DNA from: Scatophagus argus
Lineage: Eukaryota > Chordata > Actinopteri > Scatophagidae
Assembly (NCBI RefSeq): GCF_020382885.2
Contig: NC_058515.1
Coordinates: 11,763,223 to 11,827,222 of the forward strand
Direction: 5' to 3'
DNA length: 64,000 bases
The notes below the pieces were generated by a model, which saw only the letters and a program-made list of their open reading frames with translations, did no database searches and had not been told where the DNA came from. How positions within the stretch are numbered: position 1 is the first letter of the stretch; every line of letters starts with the position of its first letter. Shown piece after piece: positions 10,289-24,200 of the stretch. Made by a program: the position numbers and the translations under genes.

Positions 10289-13200
10289 ATGGCCTGCGCA
10301 AATTCCCGCCAGTGTACCGAAAAAAGTCTCTGTGGCGGTCAAACGGAAGCAGGTAGTGCCGAACACAACGACGATAGTGACTGTGAATCCGCATCCAGTT
10401 TCAACAGCTCCGACTGCTCCGAGTAAGAAGCCAATTTGATTCCGAGAGTAAAAACAGGAAGTTCGTACTTGTAGATGATACTGTGAAACCTCCTAAAGCT
10501 GGTCGACGGACAGGCTAGTCCTCAGAAAAGTTTTCACTGTTTGTAAGACGGAACTTTTATGCTTTACGTTGCAGATACAAAGCTAAGGCTGTGGTATGAT
10601 GCCGCTCTTGGTAATTTATTTCGTGCATTAATGCATATAATCATAAATTAGTTGTTTTTAGGAGTACAAGTCTTGTCAGGCAGTCAGCCAGCTTTGGCAA
10701 AGGAGTGTCTCACCATCCACTCAGTTTCCATCTCTCCTCCCTTGTGCTTTTCATAGCTTTGGGGAATGTTTTCAATTTTAGGGGCAAACCTTCATAAATA
10801 ATTGTATGCTTCTAGCAGTTAATTTATGGATATCATGTCAAGAGCTGCCAACCACAGGTTCTTCAAAGCAGGTTTAGAAGGAGAGAAGCTGAGAGAAAAA
10901 ATGTCTTGTTTTAGCTCCCCTCCCTTTTGGTCAACATGTTCTTTGGAGTTTTTTGCTTAGCTTGTTTTGTTAGTTCATTATGAGATATACATATATATGT
11001 GTGTGCAATAACCGACAAAGGTAAATCAAAAAGGGGAAGGAATAGTATTTTTGATTTTGTTATCTGAAAACACATTGGGTATGACATTTGGCATTTGTCT
11101 AAATCCTGAAACTGCAATATTTAATTGCTTTAAGACGTAAATAATCAGTAATGTGGACATAATGGCAAGCAAGAAGAGGACCAATTCACTCAGAATAAAC
11201 AGACAAATAAATGAAAAGTTTGCCACTTAACTTCAGCACAGCTTTTTAGACTAGAGAGAGACAATAAGCTCTATCACAATATCATGACAACTGAAACATC
11301 AAAGTATATCTAGTCAAGTATCACCATATCGACTGAGATCAATACATCTCTCATCTCTGTTCGTTGTTTCCACTCAGTGACTTGGAACCAGAATGGCTTG
11401 ATGACATTCAGAAGAATGGCGAACTTTTCTACCTGGAGCTGAGTGAGGGTGAGGAGGAGGCTGCGTTATCTCAAGCCAGCGCCAATCAAAGTGTTTCCAC
11501 TAATCATGTTCGCTTTTGCGAAAAGGAGGCAGAGGTCATCACAGAGCAAAACAAGAAGCAGCGATGCGGTTCACGGTCGAAAGGTGAGACCACACTTAAA
11601 AGGCTAGCCAGGATGCTGAGGAGAAAACGTCGGCCATCTCAGCGCAGAGGAGGAGGGAATGATGGGGGTAAAGAGAGCTCCACCTTGTCGTCACCTCCAG
11701 CGTCCATCTTGAAGAACCAGCCAGGTCAAAGGCAAGGTGTGACAGTTCAGCAGCAGCAGCTGAAGGAAGTGTGCGTCTACCTCAACCCTAAACGTCTAGG
11801 AGGTTCATCAACACCTCTATCTCATAGTGGAGGCCTGCTTGAAGCGCTGCTGGGGGTGGTGCATCGCCCCTCCTGGAACAGAGGACAAGGAGACCCTGCA
11901 GTGGTCAGACAAGAGGAAAGACTGACTGTTCATGGATTAATACCCAACAGCCCGGCCATCAAATGTGGCCAAATCCTTATCGGTAATGTGGCCAAACTCT
12001 TTAGCTTATTTTTCTGTTAGTGGTTATCTTAAATACCAATTTAATGTTTTCTTAATAATTAAGGTAAAGAACTAAAAGCCTGTTATCACTCTTCTGAACA
12101 CGGTATGATCTGTCCCTTCGTGTATTCAGGAGAGGTCAGGACCTAATTTAACCCATTAAACAGATCCTGCCTTGGCGGTGACATGCGTACACACACCTGT
12201 AAACGAGACATCTATCCAAGTTTGGCCTTGAGAGGAAAGTTTTAAATGGATGAACATCAAGTGCTTTCTGTGACTGACATTTTGCAGACGTCCTGCTCTC
12301 CATCCTCAGAGATCAGCTGCACAACAGGGAAAATGCAGCTGTTATGATTTCAATAGCAGTCATCTGTAAAGTCATGAACCAGCTCTGACTTGTCATTTCC
12401 ACACCATGCAAATGCACTGCCGAAGCGTTGGCTACAATTATTACTACAATAATCATATTCACAGTCAGATTTCTTTAGAAGAGGAGCCAAAAGACTAAAT
12501 GACAAGCAACACCTAATCAAGTCAGAAAATGATGGCCGTGTAACTAAGATAGATGCGCTTTGTTTGTTATGATTCTTATGAGTATACCGTAAGAACTGGC
12601 CTAAGTTTTGGAGTGAGGCTGTTTTGTTTCTTTATTCCGTCTGTAGCTACAGCCAAACTCTTTCACCCCTTTGAATCAATAGTAACAACTACAAAGTAAT
12701 ACAAATCTAAGCTCTGTTTTGTAAAACCACAAAGTTCTCGTTAAAAATGTGTGTAGGACGTTTAATAGCTACCTCTCATGGCCAACCCTGAGCAGCAACT
12801 ATTTTCAGCCATAGTGAAACTTTCAGCGCAGTTTCATGGAGTAAATGAAACTCTGAATGCTGGTCTGGTCCTGTGGAAATCTGTTAAGTCTGTTTGAAAG
12901 CTCTTCTTCTCTAAAGTGATTTTCTTCAATTGGGGGCTAATGATCGGACAGTTTTTACTAGCAGACAGAGGAACGCTGGTTGTGCCAGTAGTCCACAAAT
13001 GATTACCCACATGAGTTACTGTTTAGAGAAGCATTTATGCAGCGCAGCTACATGCTTAAACAATTAAAGCAGTTGAATGCTTCAAATAGCTCTGTGACTG
13101 AGATGGGGGTGAACCTCCCTGCTCACAAGCAGGTGAAGCTCTTTATTGGCCCTCGTACATGGATCAGAAACACACCACAAATAGTAAAAACCAATCACAT

Positions 13201-16200
13201 TATTCTTAATAGTGTTCTTCCTGAACATATAAGCCAAGCCGTTATTTGATTGCTGACTGAAGATGGCTAAAATGTAACAAATACTGCTTGGAGTTGGATT
13301 TGCTTTTTTTGTTCATTACTGTCAGATCCACGTAGCACTTTCTTCCTTTTTTTTCCTTATTCTAAAATATTTCGTAGTACCAAGGCATGTTTAAAAACAG
13401 CTTTTTGTGTGGCTGTAAGCTGGTTAATCATGCACTACTACTATTATTTAGGAGTGTTATGTACTTTTGTAAATATTCCTTTTCTGCCTGCTATGTTCAG
13501 GTGATGTGCTTGTAGCGGTGGACGATGTGGATGTGACCTCAGAAAACATTGAGAGGGTTCTCTCCTGCATCCCAGGACCAACACAGGTCAGTGTGTGCAA
13601 ATCTACGAAAAAGCAAACAGAAAAAAAACAAATACCCAGTAACAACTTGTGTACTCACGGTTTTGTAGTTTTCTTTATTCAGTATTGAAAGCCACTGGCT
13701 GTCATGATCTCTCCTTCCATGCATTAAAGCAGCGTTTTCCATATTGGATTACCCTTTTAAAAACTGGATGGTACCATTTAGGTCACAAACAGCAAACTTG
13801 CTCAGTAAATATAGACATAAAGTTACTTGGAAATGCATTGGTTCTTTGAAGCTGCTAAAATGTGAATAGAAGACAGAAGTCAGGGCCGAGTAACATTAGA
13901 AAACCCTCAATTACTGGAAAATGATCCTTTGATCGGTAGCTCGAAAATTCACAGTCTGTGCCTCAGGCGTGCATTTTCACCAAAAAGCAGACCATCAAAA
14001 AGTAGGAATTTGCAAATGACAGAGTGTGTACGGATTGATGGCGAACACAACGGATAGACGAGACTGCGGCGTGACTCTTTTTTCGGTGCCACGGGAAGCT
14101 GTTGTGGGATTGAAAGCTCAGCTGATTAGAAGATGTAGTCCGGCACTAAATTACACTGTATGAAAAGAGTGAGGGAGATTTTTTGGAAAAGTACAAGGTC
14201 CCTCAGGCACCATGATGACTCTCGAAAAACTTGAAATAGAGTTGTATTGCTGACAGAATGATTGTTTTTGAGCGAGTGTGTGTTGGAGGATGGTTTTTCT
14301 GTGTGCCAGCCCTCCCAGATGGAACGTGGACAGTGCTTATTATGTTCAGAGGAACAAATATTAGTATTAGTCAGTCCGCCGTGCCCTTTGCCAGCCCTTC
14401 AGTTACTCCTTCACGTGTGTGTGTGCATGAGCTTATGTGTGTGTATCCATCTATGAGCTTGTGCTAAATGACTGACATCAACAGACTGGAATTCCAGTGA
14501 GAGCACACACGGGTCTAACCACATCCTTATTATTTATGATGAGAGAAAGTGCTACAGTTAGCTCACTCAGCCTCTTTACTCAGTTAATTCAACTTTTGCC
14601 TATTTGAAAGGTTTAACCATTTTTCATGTTTGAATTTGAGGCCATCCGTTTACTCTAGTCAGAGCTATTTTCTAGCGTTATTTGTAAATCTGGAAGAGTT
14701 GAGGATATGGTAGCTTTAAATTCGGGACCGAGAGAGCCAGTCAGTCACCAGTTGAAAGGTACATCCCGTGGTATTCCACCACTACTCGGCCCTTCTTTAA
14801 TAATACCCTAAAATTGGCTAAAATGGCTGGCAGCCCAGACGCAGGCGCCTGCTAGAGTGGCGGGTGGCCTGTGGTTAGTACTGACAGACCTTAGAGAGTT
14901 CTGGGAAAGATGGTTGGATTAGAAAAATAGAGTTTCAACATTTTAGACCTGGAAATATGATACACATTTTTTTTTATTTAAAAATCTTTTGTTGGCAGCA
15001 TGTGTTCTAGGACTTCCCACCATTTTTCTAGAAAGTGGTGACCACAGTACCTCATGTATTTCTCCAAGCATACTTAATGGCTTTCTTATGTTAATTGCAG
15101 ACACAAACAATGCCTGGGTTAGGAGCTGGACTCCCCTATCCCCCCCTATGCTAAGTAATGTGGGATGGGAGCGCTTCATAAATGGCAGATTTCACATTCT
15201 GTGTTACATTCAAACATCAACATGTAGTTTGGGCCTGTTGGTCCAGTTATAATGTAGTGGTTCAAGCTTTTAGCTGGATCGGCACATCTGGACTGTGGTT
15301 CTGATTTTTTTTTTTTTTTCAACATCACTTTAGCTCCATAGACAGCCTCTCTTGCACTGACATGTTACAGCACAAAGTCAACACAGTGTATAAACAGGTC
15401 TGCCACCTTAGCATGTCTGTAATGTCCACTCTATGTGCTCTGTGAGTCTGTGAATATTTAGTTTAGCTTTGTGTGTTTCCATTGATTATGTGCCAGTTTA
15501 TCACACATGGAATTTATTTTGTACATATGCTAATCTGTATATACACAAAATACTCATAAATGTATATCAACAAGGTGTGTCTATGATGCATAGTATCCAG
15601 ATATGTGAGGTTTTCGCCTGCATGCAGACTCAATCAGATATAATCTGACTTATCTGATGTAGTGTACTGGAGCTAAATTTATCTTTGACTGATTGTTATG
15701 ACTCTGACACCAAAAAGCTGCACTTTCTCATTCCTGTGTGCATCTTGACTGCATCTGTTCCATGTGCGTGCTTGTTGGGTTTCCATGCAGCTCTGCTTCT
15801 GTTTCCACTGTGGCTCTCTATGAATGGCAGTGTAAAAAGGAGAACTGCTGTGTAGAAAAAAATCAAAAAACACTGCATGAACGAGAGAAGATAGGCCTTC
15901 TGTTGTCTTGCCACTGTTTCTTTGTGTTGCAGAGATCTGGTTTTAATTTAGCCAAACACACACAGTTCCTTGCTATTTGTTACGCTGCAGTTGGGTCTGG
16001 ATGTTGGTGTCACTTTTTATTCTATTCACCTTCCGGCCTTCTCCTGAATGAATGTGCAATGATTGAAGTTTTTCTTTCCCTTTGGAAGCCTGTGTGTGCA
16101 TGTGCACACCTCTGGTTTTCCTAAAACAGACACATGAGCACCGTTAAGATTTCCTGCCAAGTATAATCATGTGGAGCCATAGTGGCTTATTTTTAGAAAT

Positions 16201-16665
16201 GAATGAAAACTCTCTTGATGGTGAAAACTGCATCTTGCCTGCTGTGAAGTGGTGATGACATTCAACCACAATGCGGTATTTTGTTTTTCTCAAACCCTCC
16301 TTTTCTGTCTTCCTTCCAATTCATTGTTCTCATCACTTTTTTCATTTCTCTCCTCCAGGTGAGACTAACCATTGAGACAGTGGCTCTGGGGGATGACAGC
16401 AGCGCGAGTGACACGTCATCGGTCCGTAAGATGAAGGCGTCTCCACCGGTCAGCCAGCTGGTGCGTCTTCTGTGGGGGGAGGACACAGCTGAACTTCAGA
16501 TGTCCATAGGACACATCCCGCATATTGTTATGTACCTCTCACTTAAACTGGACTCAGCATCACCACAGGAGGAGGTTAGTTTTCACAAATGAACACACAA
16601 AATGATCAAAATGATACTTGAACATCCAGCCCACACACCTTCACTGGTCTTATAGCATAGTCTCT

Positions 16666-16716
<51 letters not shown>

Positions 16717-17107
16717 GAGCCCACCCAGGGACGTCGGTTTTGTACTAAAAGTCACCAGATGACCTCTTGTGAATGAGTAACACGGTATCTGTGATAAGGG
16801 CGGAGTGTAGAGAAACTAGAAACATGAGTATGACGGTGACAGCATTGTTGCAGTGGGATCAGGACATAACATCTGTAGCAGTGTGTCCTTGTATCCAAAT
16901 TAGCTACATAAACCAACTTCTTGTTTTGCAAATAACAAGAAAATAAACCGAGAACCAAATTAACTTGTTTTCTGCAAGTGAATACTCAGTTTAAAATGCA
17001 GTGATTAAAGTTTTTACTTCTCAACTCACTTCAAGCATAGTAACGGTAGAGGAGTAGGACTCGCAGATTGAGGCCACACCCTCTGCGTTTCTGTCACAGA
17101 GGTCTCT

Positions 17108-17158
<51 letters not shown>

Positions 17159-17776
17159 GAGCCCACCCAGGGACGATTTTGTGATGGTGATGTCACAAAC
17201 ATATGGTGTGTGTTAGAAAGAGAAGTTGATATGACAAATGTATGACTATGACAGCATTGTTGCAGAGGGTTCAGGGCACATTATCTGTAATACCTGTGTG
17301 TCTTTGTATCCAAAATAATTAACTGATCATCTCAGAGTAGAAATTTACACCACCATGATCTACATCAGCCAGCTTCCCTTTTCAGCAAATAACAAGAGTC
17401 ATCGGATAACAGCACATAATTGAGTAACCTTTCATTGTTGTTGAATTAACAAGTCGTAGCATTAGTTGTCCTTGTATCCACAAAGGAGGGAACATTGAAA
17501 GGAATAAGCCTATTCAAGTTCATTTGAATAATGATGCCTAAATGTCACTAGTGTAAGGCCACTTTGGTTCCTTCATGGTTAATCTGGGTCTTAAAGAGCT
17601 GTGAAAACAATGACCAATGAAAATCATTCAGTGCCGGAAATTGCACTACAGAAGCTCCTTTTCGATGCCAAAAGATAAAAAACAAATGTGAAATTGAATG
17701 ATCAAAGTTTTTATTTTAATGGGTGGGGCTTGGAAATGGAGGCCACACCCACTGAGGTCCTTTTCCAGAGGTCTCT

Positions 17777-17827
<51 letters not shown>

Positions 17828-18203
17828 GAGCCCAACCAGGGACGCATCTTTTATGCTAAACACCAAGTAAGGAAATTAACAGGACATATTGTATGTTGTG
17901 TCCAAAATTGAGGCAGAAGTGAAAAAACAAATGAGCCCCTTTAAAGATTTGCTGAAGTCAAATCTTGTTGTTCATCCTTTTATTACACAATGCCTTCTTG
18001 AAGTCCATATGGATGTTTTCTTTCGTAAATGTAATTAACATAGGCTGAACTTCAACAGTCCAAATTTACTTTGGTGTTTTCACAGTTAATCTGGGATTTT
18101 ATTTTATTGTTCAGCCCTACTTTAAGAAATCCATAGTAAATGTAGTGGGATGGGGCTTGAAGCATCACCACACCCCATTGAACGTCATTGTACCACAGTC
18201 TCT

Positions 18204-18254
<51 letters not shown>

Positions 18255-21200
18255 GAGCCCACCCAGGGACGGATGGTTTTTGTCCAGAAGTAACTAACTG
18301 AATCTGAGATTTGCAGAGGGAGCTTTGAAAAGAGCAAGTCCCTCTCCTTATAGTCAAACGTGCACTGGGTGCTGACAGTGGACAAATAAAACCTAAACAC
18401 TGTTAATAAATGAAAATGACAGACTATAAAAAAAACTGATCCTAAAGGCTTTTGTTGATGTTTAAACCTTGGATGACTACATATTTTTCCATTTCTCTGG
18501 CTCTTGGGGAAACTTGATCATGACTTTGTGGTCAGTAGAACACTGAGTCTGTGCAGCCCTGTAAAACTGGATTTAAAACATGAAACTATACCGAACAGAC
18601 GTATTTAATCATCCACATGCTAATGGCCAGTTCACGGTTTCTGGGGGTTTAAAAAAAATAAATCAAAAAATCCTCATTTGCAAGTCTAAGCGGGTGCATG
18701 TGGACCGCTGTGCAAACATCTGGCTGGAGGCCAAAATTTGTGACTGCATGGACTGTCCACACGACAAACTTCAAGCCTTGAACATACTCCAGTACGGAGA
18801 TGTTTTCAGATAACTGAGTGTGAAGAATGACCTGAGTTGTGTAGGAAATCCCAAGTCCAGGAGTGGAAAGCTTCCTCTGAATTTCTGTGACGTGAGTCAG
18901 ACTTTTAGAGAAAACTACTGCTCTGGACGACTTCCAACGCCTGCGGGTTCAGCTAACAGAAAACAGAAAGAAATGGGAGCAGCTGAGGAGCTCTGCCGTA
19001 AGCACAACTCGTGCCGATAAGTGATTTGTCATTTTAACGCTGTGAACTTTATTTTGTTTAGGGTGAATTCATGTGTGAACCCTTTTGGCTTAAGTCCTGC
19101 AATCCATAAACAAAATCATATATAACGTTTCCCTTTTTAATTGTATCCATGCCGAGGGAACAGTTTTATGTTGCATAGTCAGCTTGTAGAAAAGTGTTAA
19201 TCCCAAATTGTGTGTTTAGTTGCTCCAAGAAGCAAACTGCTCATTTGCTGACCATCATTTTGTACACTGTAATTATTGGCAGGTTGATGTTTTCCGTATG
19301 GTTGTACTTCACAGTTCTGCTGTTGCTTTCTCTGATTTACTTTTTTTTTTTTTTTTTAACTTGAACAGCGGTGGAGTCGGAGAGTTGTCTGAAGTCACAT
19401 CAGTGACTGTGCAGTTGATTTTCTAAATGACAGTGCTGTGCAAGAGCCTGCAGAACTCTGACTTTGATTTTTTATTCCTTTGATTGCAGGGTAGCAGGAC
19501 TTGGAGAGGTTCAGCGGTGATATTTTAGAGATCTAAGATTTTTTTTATTGCCTGTATGTATACGGACAAGATGCAACCAAAGTGTCGCGCTGTGCTGGTT
19601 GTTCTTTTTGTGTCTTTGTTTTGGTTTCCAAGGCTCTAAGGGTCCATACATTTAAGGTTTTTATCCCCTCGCCCACCACTCGGCCCTCTGATCCTCTCAA
19701 GGGACTCAGCTTTTGTCACCAGCATGCTGGGAGGAATACTAATATCACAAACAATACACAGAATCTGCGCTGAGCACTCTCTCATCTCTGCTGTGTAGCT
19801 TGTATGAAGGTTTTTTTTTGTGACATTTGGTGCTGTTATCTATTTGAGAGTTTCCCTGAGCTTCGGCCGAATTCCTGTATTTCCTGAATCTGAATCTGTT
19901 TCTCCACTCCAGAAAGACACGCTTGTGATAAATAAAATATTTTAGTAACTTTCATTTTTAGAGTGGCAACATTTTGTTTTGTGAAGTTGAGAATGGGTTT
20001 GACAATAAAAGCCACATTGTCCATAATTCAGAGGAAACTGAAGCATCCAGCAGCAGATATTTCACATTTTTATGTGACATTTTACTGTTGATAGGCTAAC
20101 CAGAGATTTTTCTTTCTTTCTGCTGCATGTATAATTTTCGTGACGCAGATTCCAAATTGCACTGTGTGTATTTGTGTCTGTGTGGGCAGGAGGAGATCTT
20201 GTACCAGTACCCGGTGTCTGAAGCATCCAGCCAGCTGAAAGGAGTCAGGGGGATCTTCCTCACGCTGTGTGACATGCTGGAGAATGTCACAGGAGGGCAG
20301 ATCATCAGGTAAGAGCATGGAAAACAGTTAGTAATGAAACATTTTTTAGGTTTGGGGTGAGGATGACAACTTGGGTACTGTTTTCTTCATCTATGCATTG
20401 TTTGTTTTTTCGTGAAATTGCTCCTTAAAGAATTTAGCATCCACCCACATGTCGCTTGTCCTTCGATTCCTGTCTTCTCCCCCTCAGTTCTTCTCTGCTG
20501 CTCGGGAAACATCTGGTACATGTGGGCTACTGGAAGGAAAGCAACAACCTGTTAGTGATTGGTCTTCCTGCTGAGAGGTAGAGGGAGGCAGCATCAAACA
20601 CACAGACACACATTATTGGCCTGAGGTAGCTTCACTGTATTTTATCTGAACTGCAGCCTTTGCCAGCGGGGATTTCGATCGGTGTTACACAGCAAAAGTT
20701 GAGTCCGTGTGGCAGGTTGTAAGACTCTCTGCAAATTTTCAGGACATCAGTTTTAAAAATCAGATTTTCTGAGCTTGATGTCTGCTCAAGTACTATTTTT
20801 GGAAAAGGGAGCACAATCTGTAAAAACAATTGAAAAGAACTGTAAGTTTTTCTCAGTTTCATTGTGCACACGTGCTTCTTTTTGTCCTTTGCTGGCAGGA
20901 TGAATTGTTAAATGATTCATGCAATGAGTCATATTAGCCTCTTCTAGCACATTTTTAGCAGCCAGGTCAACCCGATAAATCAACACCTGAGTTGAGAAAT
21001 AGTCTCATTCATGCAAAAAAGGTCTGATTCACCCATGTCTAGACAAAACAATGACAGAAAAAGTTTTTCCTTCATGGCTCCTGGCTGTTAGTCCAAATAT
21101 TTGATAAGCTGCCTAAGTTAATCCAGGCCTGCGTTTGATATTTTTCTTGTTTTCCTCCAGGGTTCCACTGCTGTATCTGCAGACGGTGTTGGGAGACGTA

Positions 21201-24200
21201 GTCCGGACACTGAAAGTGATGTATGGCTCCTTAGACAGGTTGGTCCCTTTGCTGTGGTCCTGCTGAGAAAGCTGGTTGAAACTTCGCCTCTCTGGCTGTC
21301 ATTTTTTTTTTATCTTAATGCAAAATATAGTGAAATAAAGAGTGTGTTTCATCGATTCAAGGCACCAGCTGGATTTTACACAATGTCTTCTTTGTCTCTC
21401 TCTCTCTGTCCCCTACCCCCCCTTTCTCTCAGATGTCTTTCCCTTCTTTGTTTCTTTTTCTTGGAATGTAATCACTCTTCTGTAGTTCTATAAATTACTT
21501 TTATATGTTATCATGACACTCGTTTCTTCTTCGTTGCCTGCGCAGTGCCTTCTGTAAAGGGGACCACGCTCCCAGGCTGGACCATTTCTTCTGCCTCTTC
21601 TTCCAGCAGCTCATCCAGCCGTCTCGCTTGAGGGACGGCTCCTCGGCCCCGCACCCCGACGTCTCAGGGACAGTTTTCCTCGATGGACTGCCTGCAGTCC
21701 GTTGGCTCACACTACCTCCAGAAATCAAGGTGCATCGGTTGATAGGTCTGATTGGAGCAGTAGTTAATACAGTAGCAGTAAAACTGCTATTTGTATGACT
21801 TCACTTCCAGTAAAGTTGATAATATATCAAGAAGGATTAGCAAATTATCACATTCTGTTTCATTTATGTTTTGCACAGGCTTTCATCTTCTTTGGAACAG
21901 GGATTGTATGTCATAATGTTCCTGTGAATGTGTTAATGCATCTGTGGTGCCCTCTAGTGTCGGTTGTTAAAAATGACACACAAGTATCTCAAATATGTGG
22001 ATTGAAATTAGGTGAAATTGTATCCACATTCACAAATATACTGGATCAATGCAACTATTATAAATGAAACTTATGAAAAGCATAAGATTAACTATACTGT
22101 ATGTCTTGCCAAGATTCGTTTTTGATATCTGACTCGATATGTTAAATGAATGAAATTTTTTGTATTATTATTATTATTTTTACTATTTTATTTTTATGTT
22201 CTCTTACTAAGTTTATTGTTATGAAAAATAATACCAAGGCAAATGAGGCTATTAATTAAATGCTATGAAGTTAATATTTGATGTCCTCTGTCCACAGGTG
22301 GAGGTGGACACTGTTCTCTCTGATTTCGAGTCCTCTGATTTTGGAGAAATGGTAACAATATGGGATTGGTTACACACTTTTACATCAAACAAATAACATA
22401 AAACACAGTTCCCCCCCCAGTTACATTCTGTCTTACAAACATAAAGCTAAATGTTTGCCACCTGAGTTGTGACCTCGTTTTTAAAATTCTTTCCTGTCAC
22501 CTCAGTGCTTCATGTTGGGTAATGACCCCTTATGCTGCTGTTCATTAGTGAACATGCATGTTAGCTGAGAAGCCATCTGGCCTCAGCAAGGGAGAAGGTT
22601 AGACTATTTATAGAAGTGTGTTCACATGTATGTGTGTGTGTATGTTTAATGAGAAGCTAATGGGGTCTGGTTTGTCCTTTGGTACGTGTGACATTATCTG
22701 ACTACATGAAGCTGCAGTGGTGGACACAGAACCACTGAGAAAACAAACTGAGAGAAAGTAGTAAAGTTTTGTCAAATTGACATCAGTCCAGCCTTGTTTA
22801 GTGTACTTTCTTCTTCTATTCAATGTTTTCAAGGTTTACTCCTAAAATAAGTGAGGTGGCCACCATGTGAATCATGCCTGATCTGCTCTTGGAACCAAAA
22901 CTCACATTTTTCTACATTAACTCAAAAGTTATTGGTTAAACTTCAACTTTTTCTACCTTCATGTTTGATCTGGTGCCACTATCAGCTTCCTACAATATCC
23001 ATGTCTGTGTTTACTTTTCTTGGACTTTTGTCTTTGTCTTTATTTTTCTAACAGTCTGAGGACTTTTTTGGCCTGAGGCGTCTCTATGTGATTCTTGGCT
23101 CCTGTTTGTTCTACAAGGTAGGTGTCTCAGCCCAAACACACACGTGCTTCAGCACCAGCTGCCTTGTCATGTATATGCACGTCCTCCCCCACAGTCTGGT
23201 CGGCTATCTTTAAATGGCAAAAACGAAAGCCCCAGCTGACTGTCTCTGTGTACATGAGATAATATGATGAGCCTGTCCTGTGACAAATCATTAAACTAAA
23301 TACTCTGTATAAATATTAACTAAGGGGAAATGGTAGGAAGACAGTGAGCAGTGGACTGTGTTGTTGTTACAGTGAAGACATTTACATACGTCAGAATGGG
23401 CAGTCAAACAAAGCTGAGTGGCCAGATGAAGGCTTTTTGCACTTGTTATTCAGAGGGTTTATTCTGCTCTACAAAATTCATTTTGCCTGCTGAGGACTTA
23501 ACTAATTAATCCACACACTCACCTTCCAGTCCTACCTGATCGCCAACCATTTGCCTAAAGAGGACCTGCTGGATGTGTGCCTGTACTGCCAGCATTACTG
23601 CCTGCTGCCGCTGGCGTCTGAGCAGCGGGTGGGTCAGCTGGTCATCTGGAGGGAGGTGTTTCCTCAGCAGAGAGCCAATGACAACGGCAGCGCAGCGCCA
23701 GGCTACAGCCAGCCGCTAGCACGACACTTCCTCCTCATAGTGGGGCTGGTAAGGAGGGGACCTGCTGACTGGCTTTTTTAGAGGGTTTTTCCAGCTTTAT
23801 TATTCTTGTAAACAAACTACAAACGTGTTTATCATTACTCAGTAATTATATGACATTAATTATATTTTCTCTGCTGGAATTTATTTATCTCTCCATCCCC
23901 AGAGGCATTTCATGCAATGCGTGCTGTTGGAAGCGGGAGGTTGTGCCTCATCAGCTTTGGGTTCTCCAGGACCTGATTGTGTTTATGTAGATCAGGTGAA
24001 CAGGATTATACTGTACATTAGACTCATCTATGTGTACCAAAAACATTTTTTTAGTTTGATTACTTTTGCAGCCAAGAGAACCAGAAATAGTCAGATCTGA
24101 TGTAAAATGAAACTCTCTTACGCTCAGGTGAAGGCCACCTTGCTGCAGCTGGAGGTGTTGGAGGCAGGTATTGAGGAGCGTCTGAATGCTCCACCCGCTC

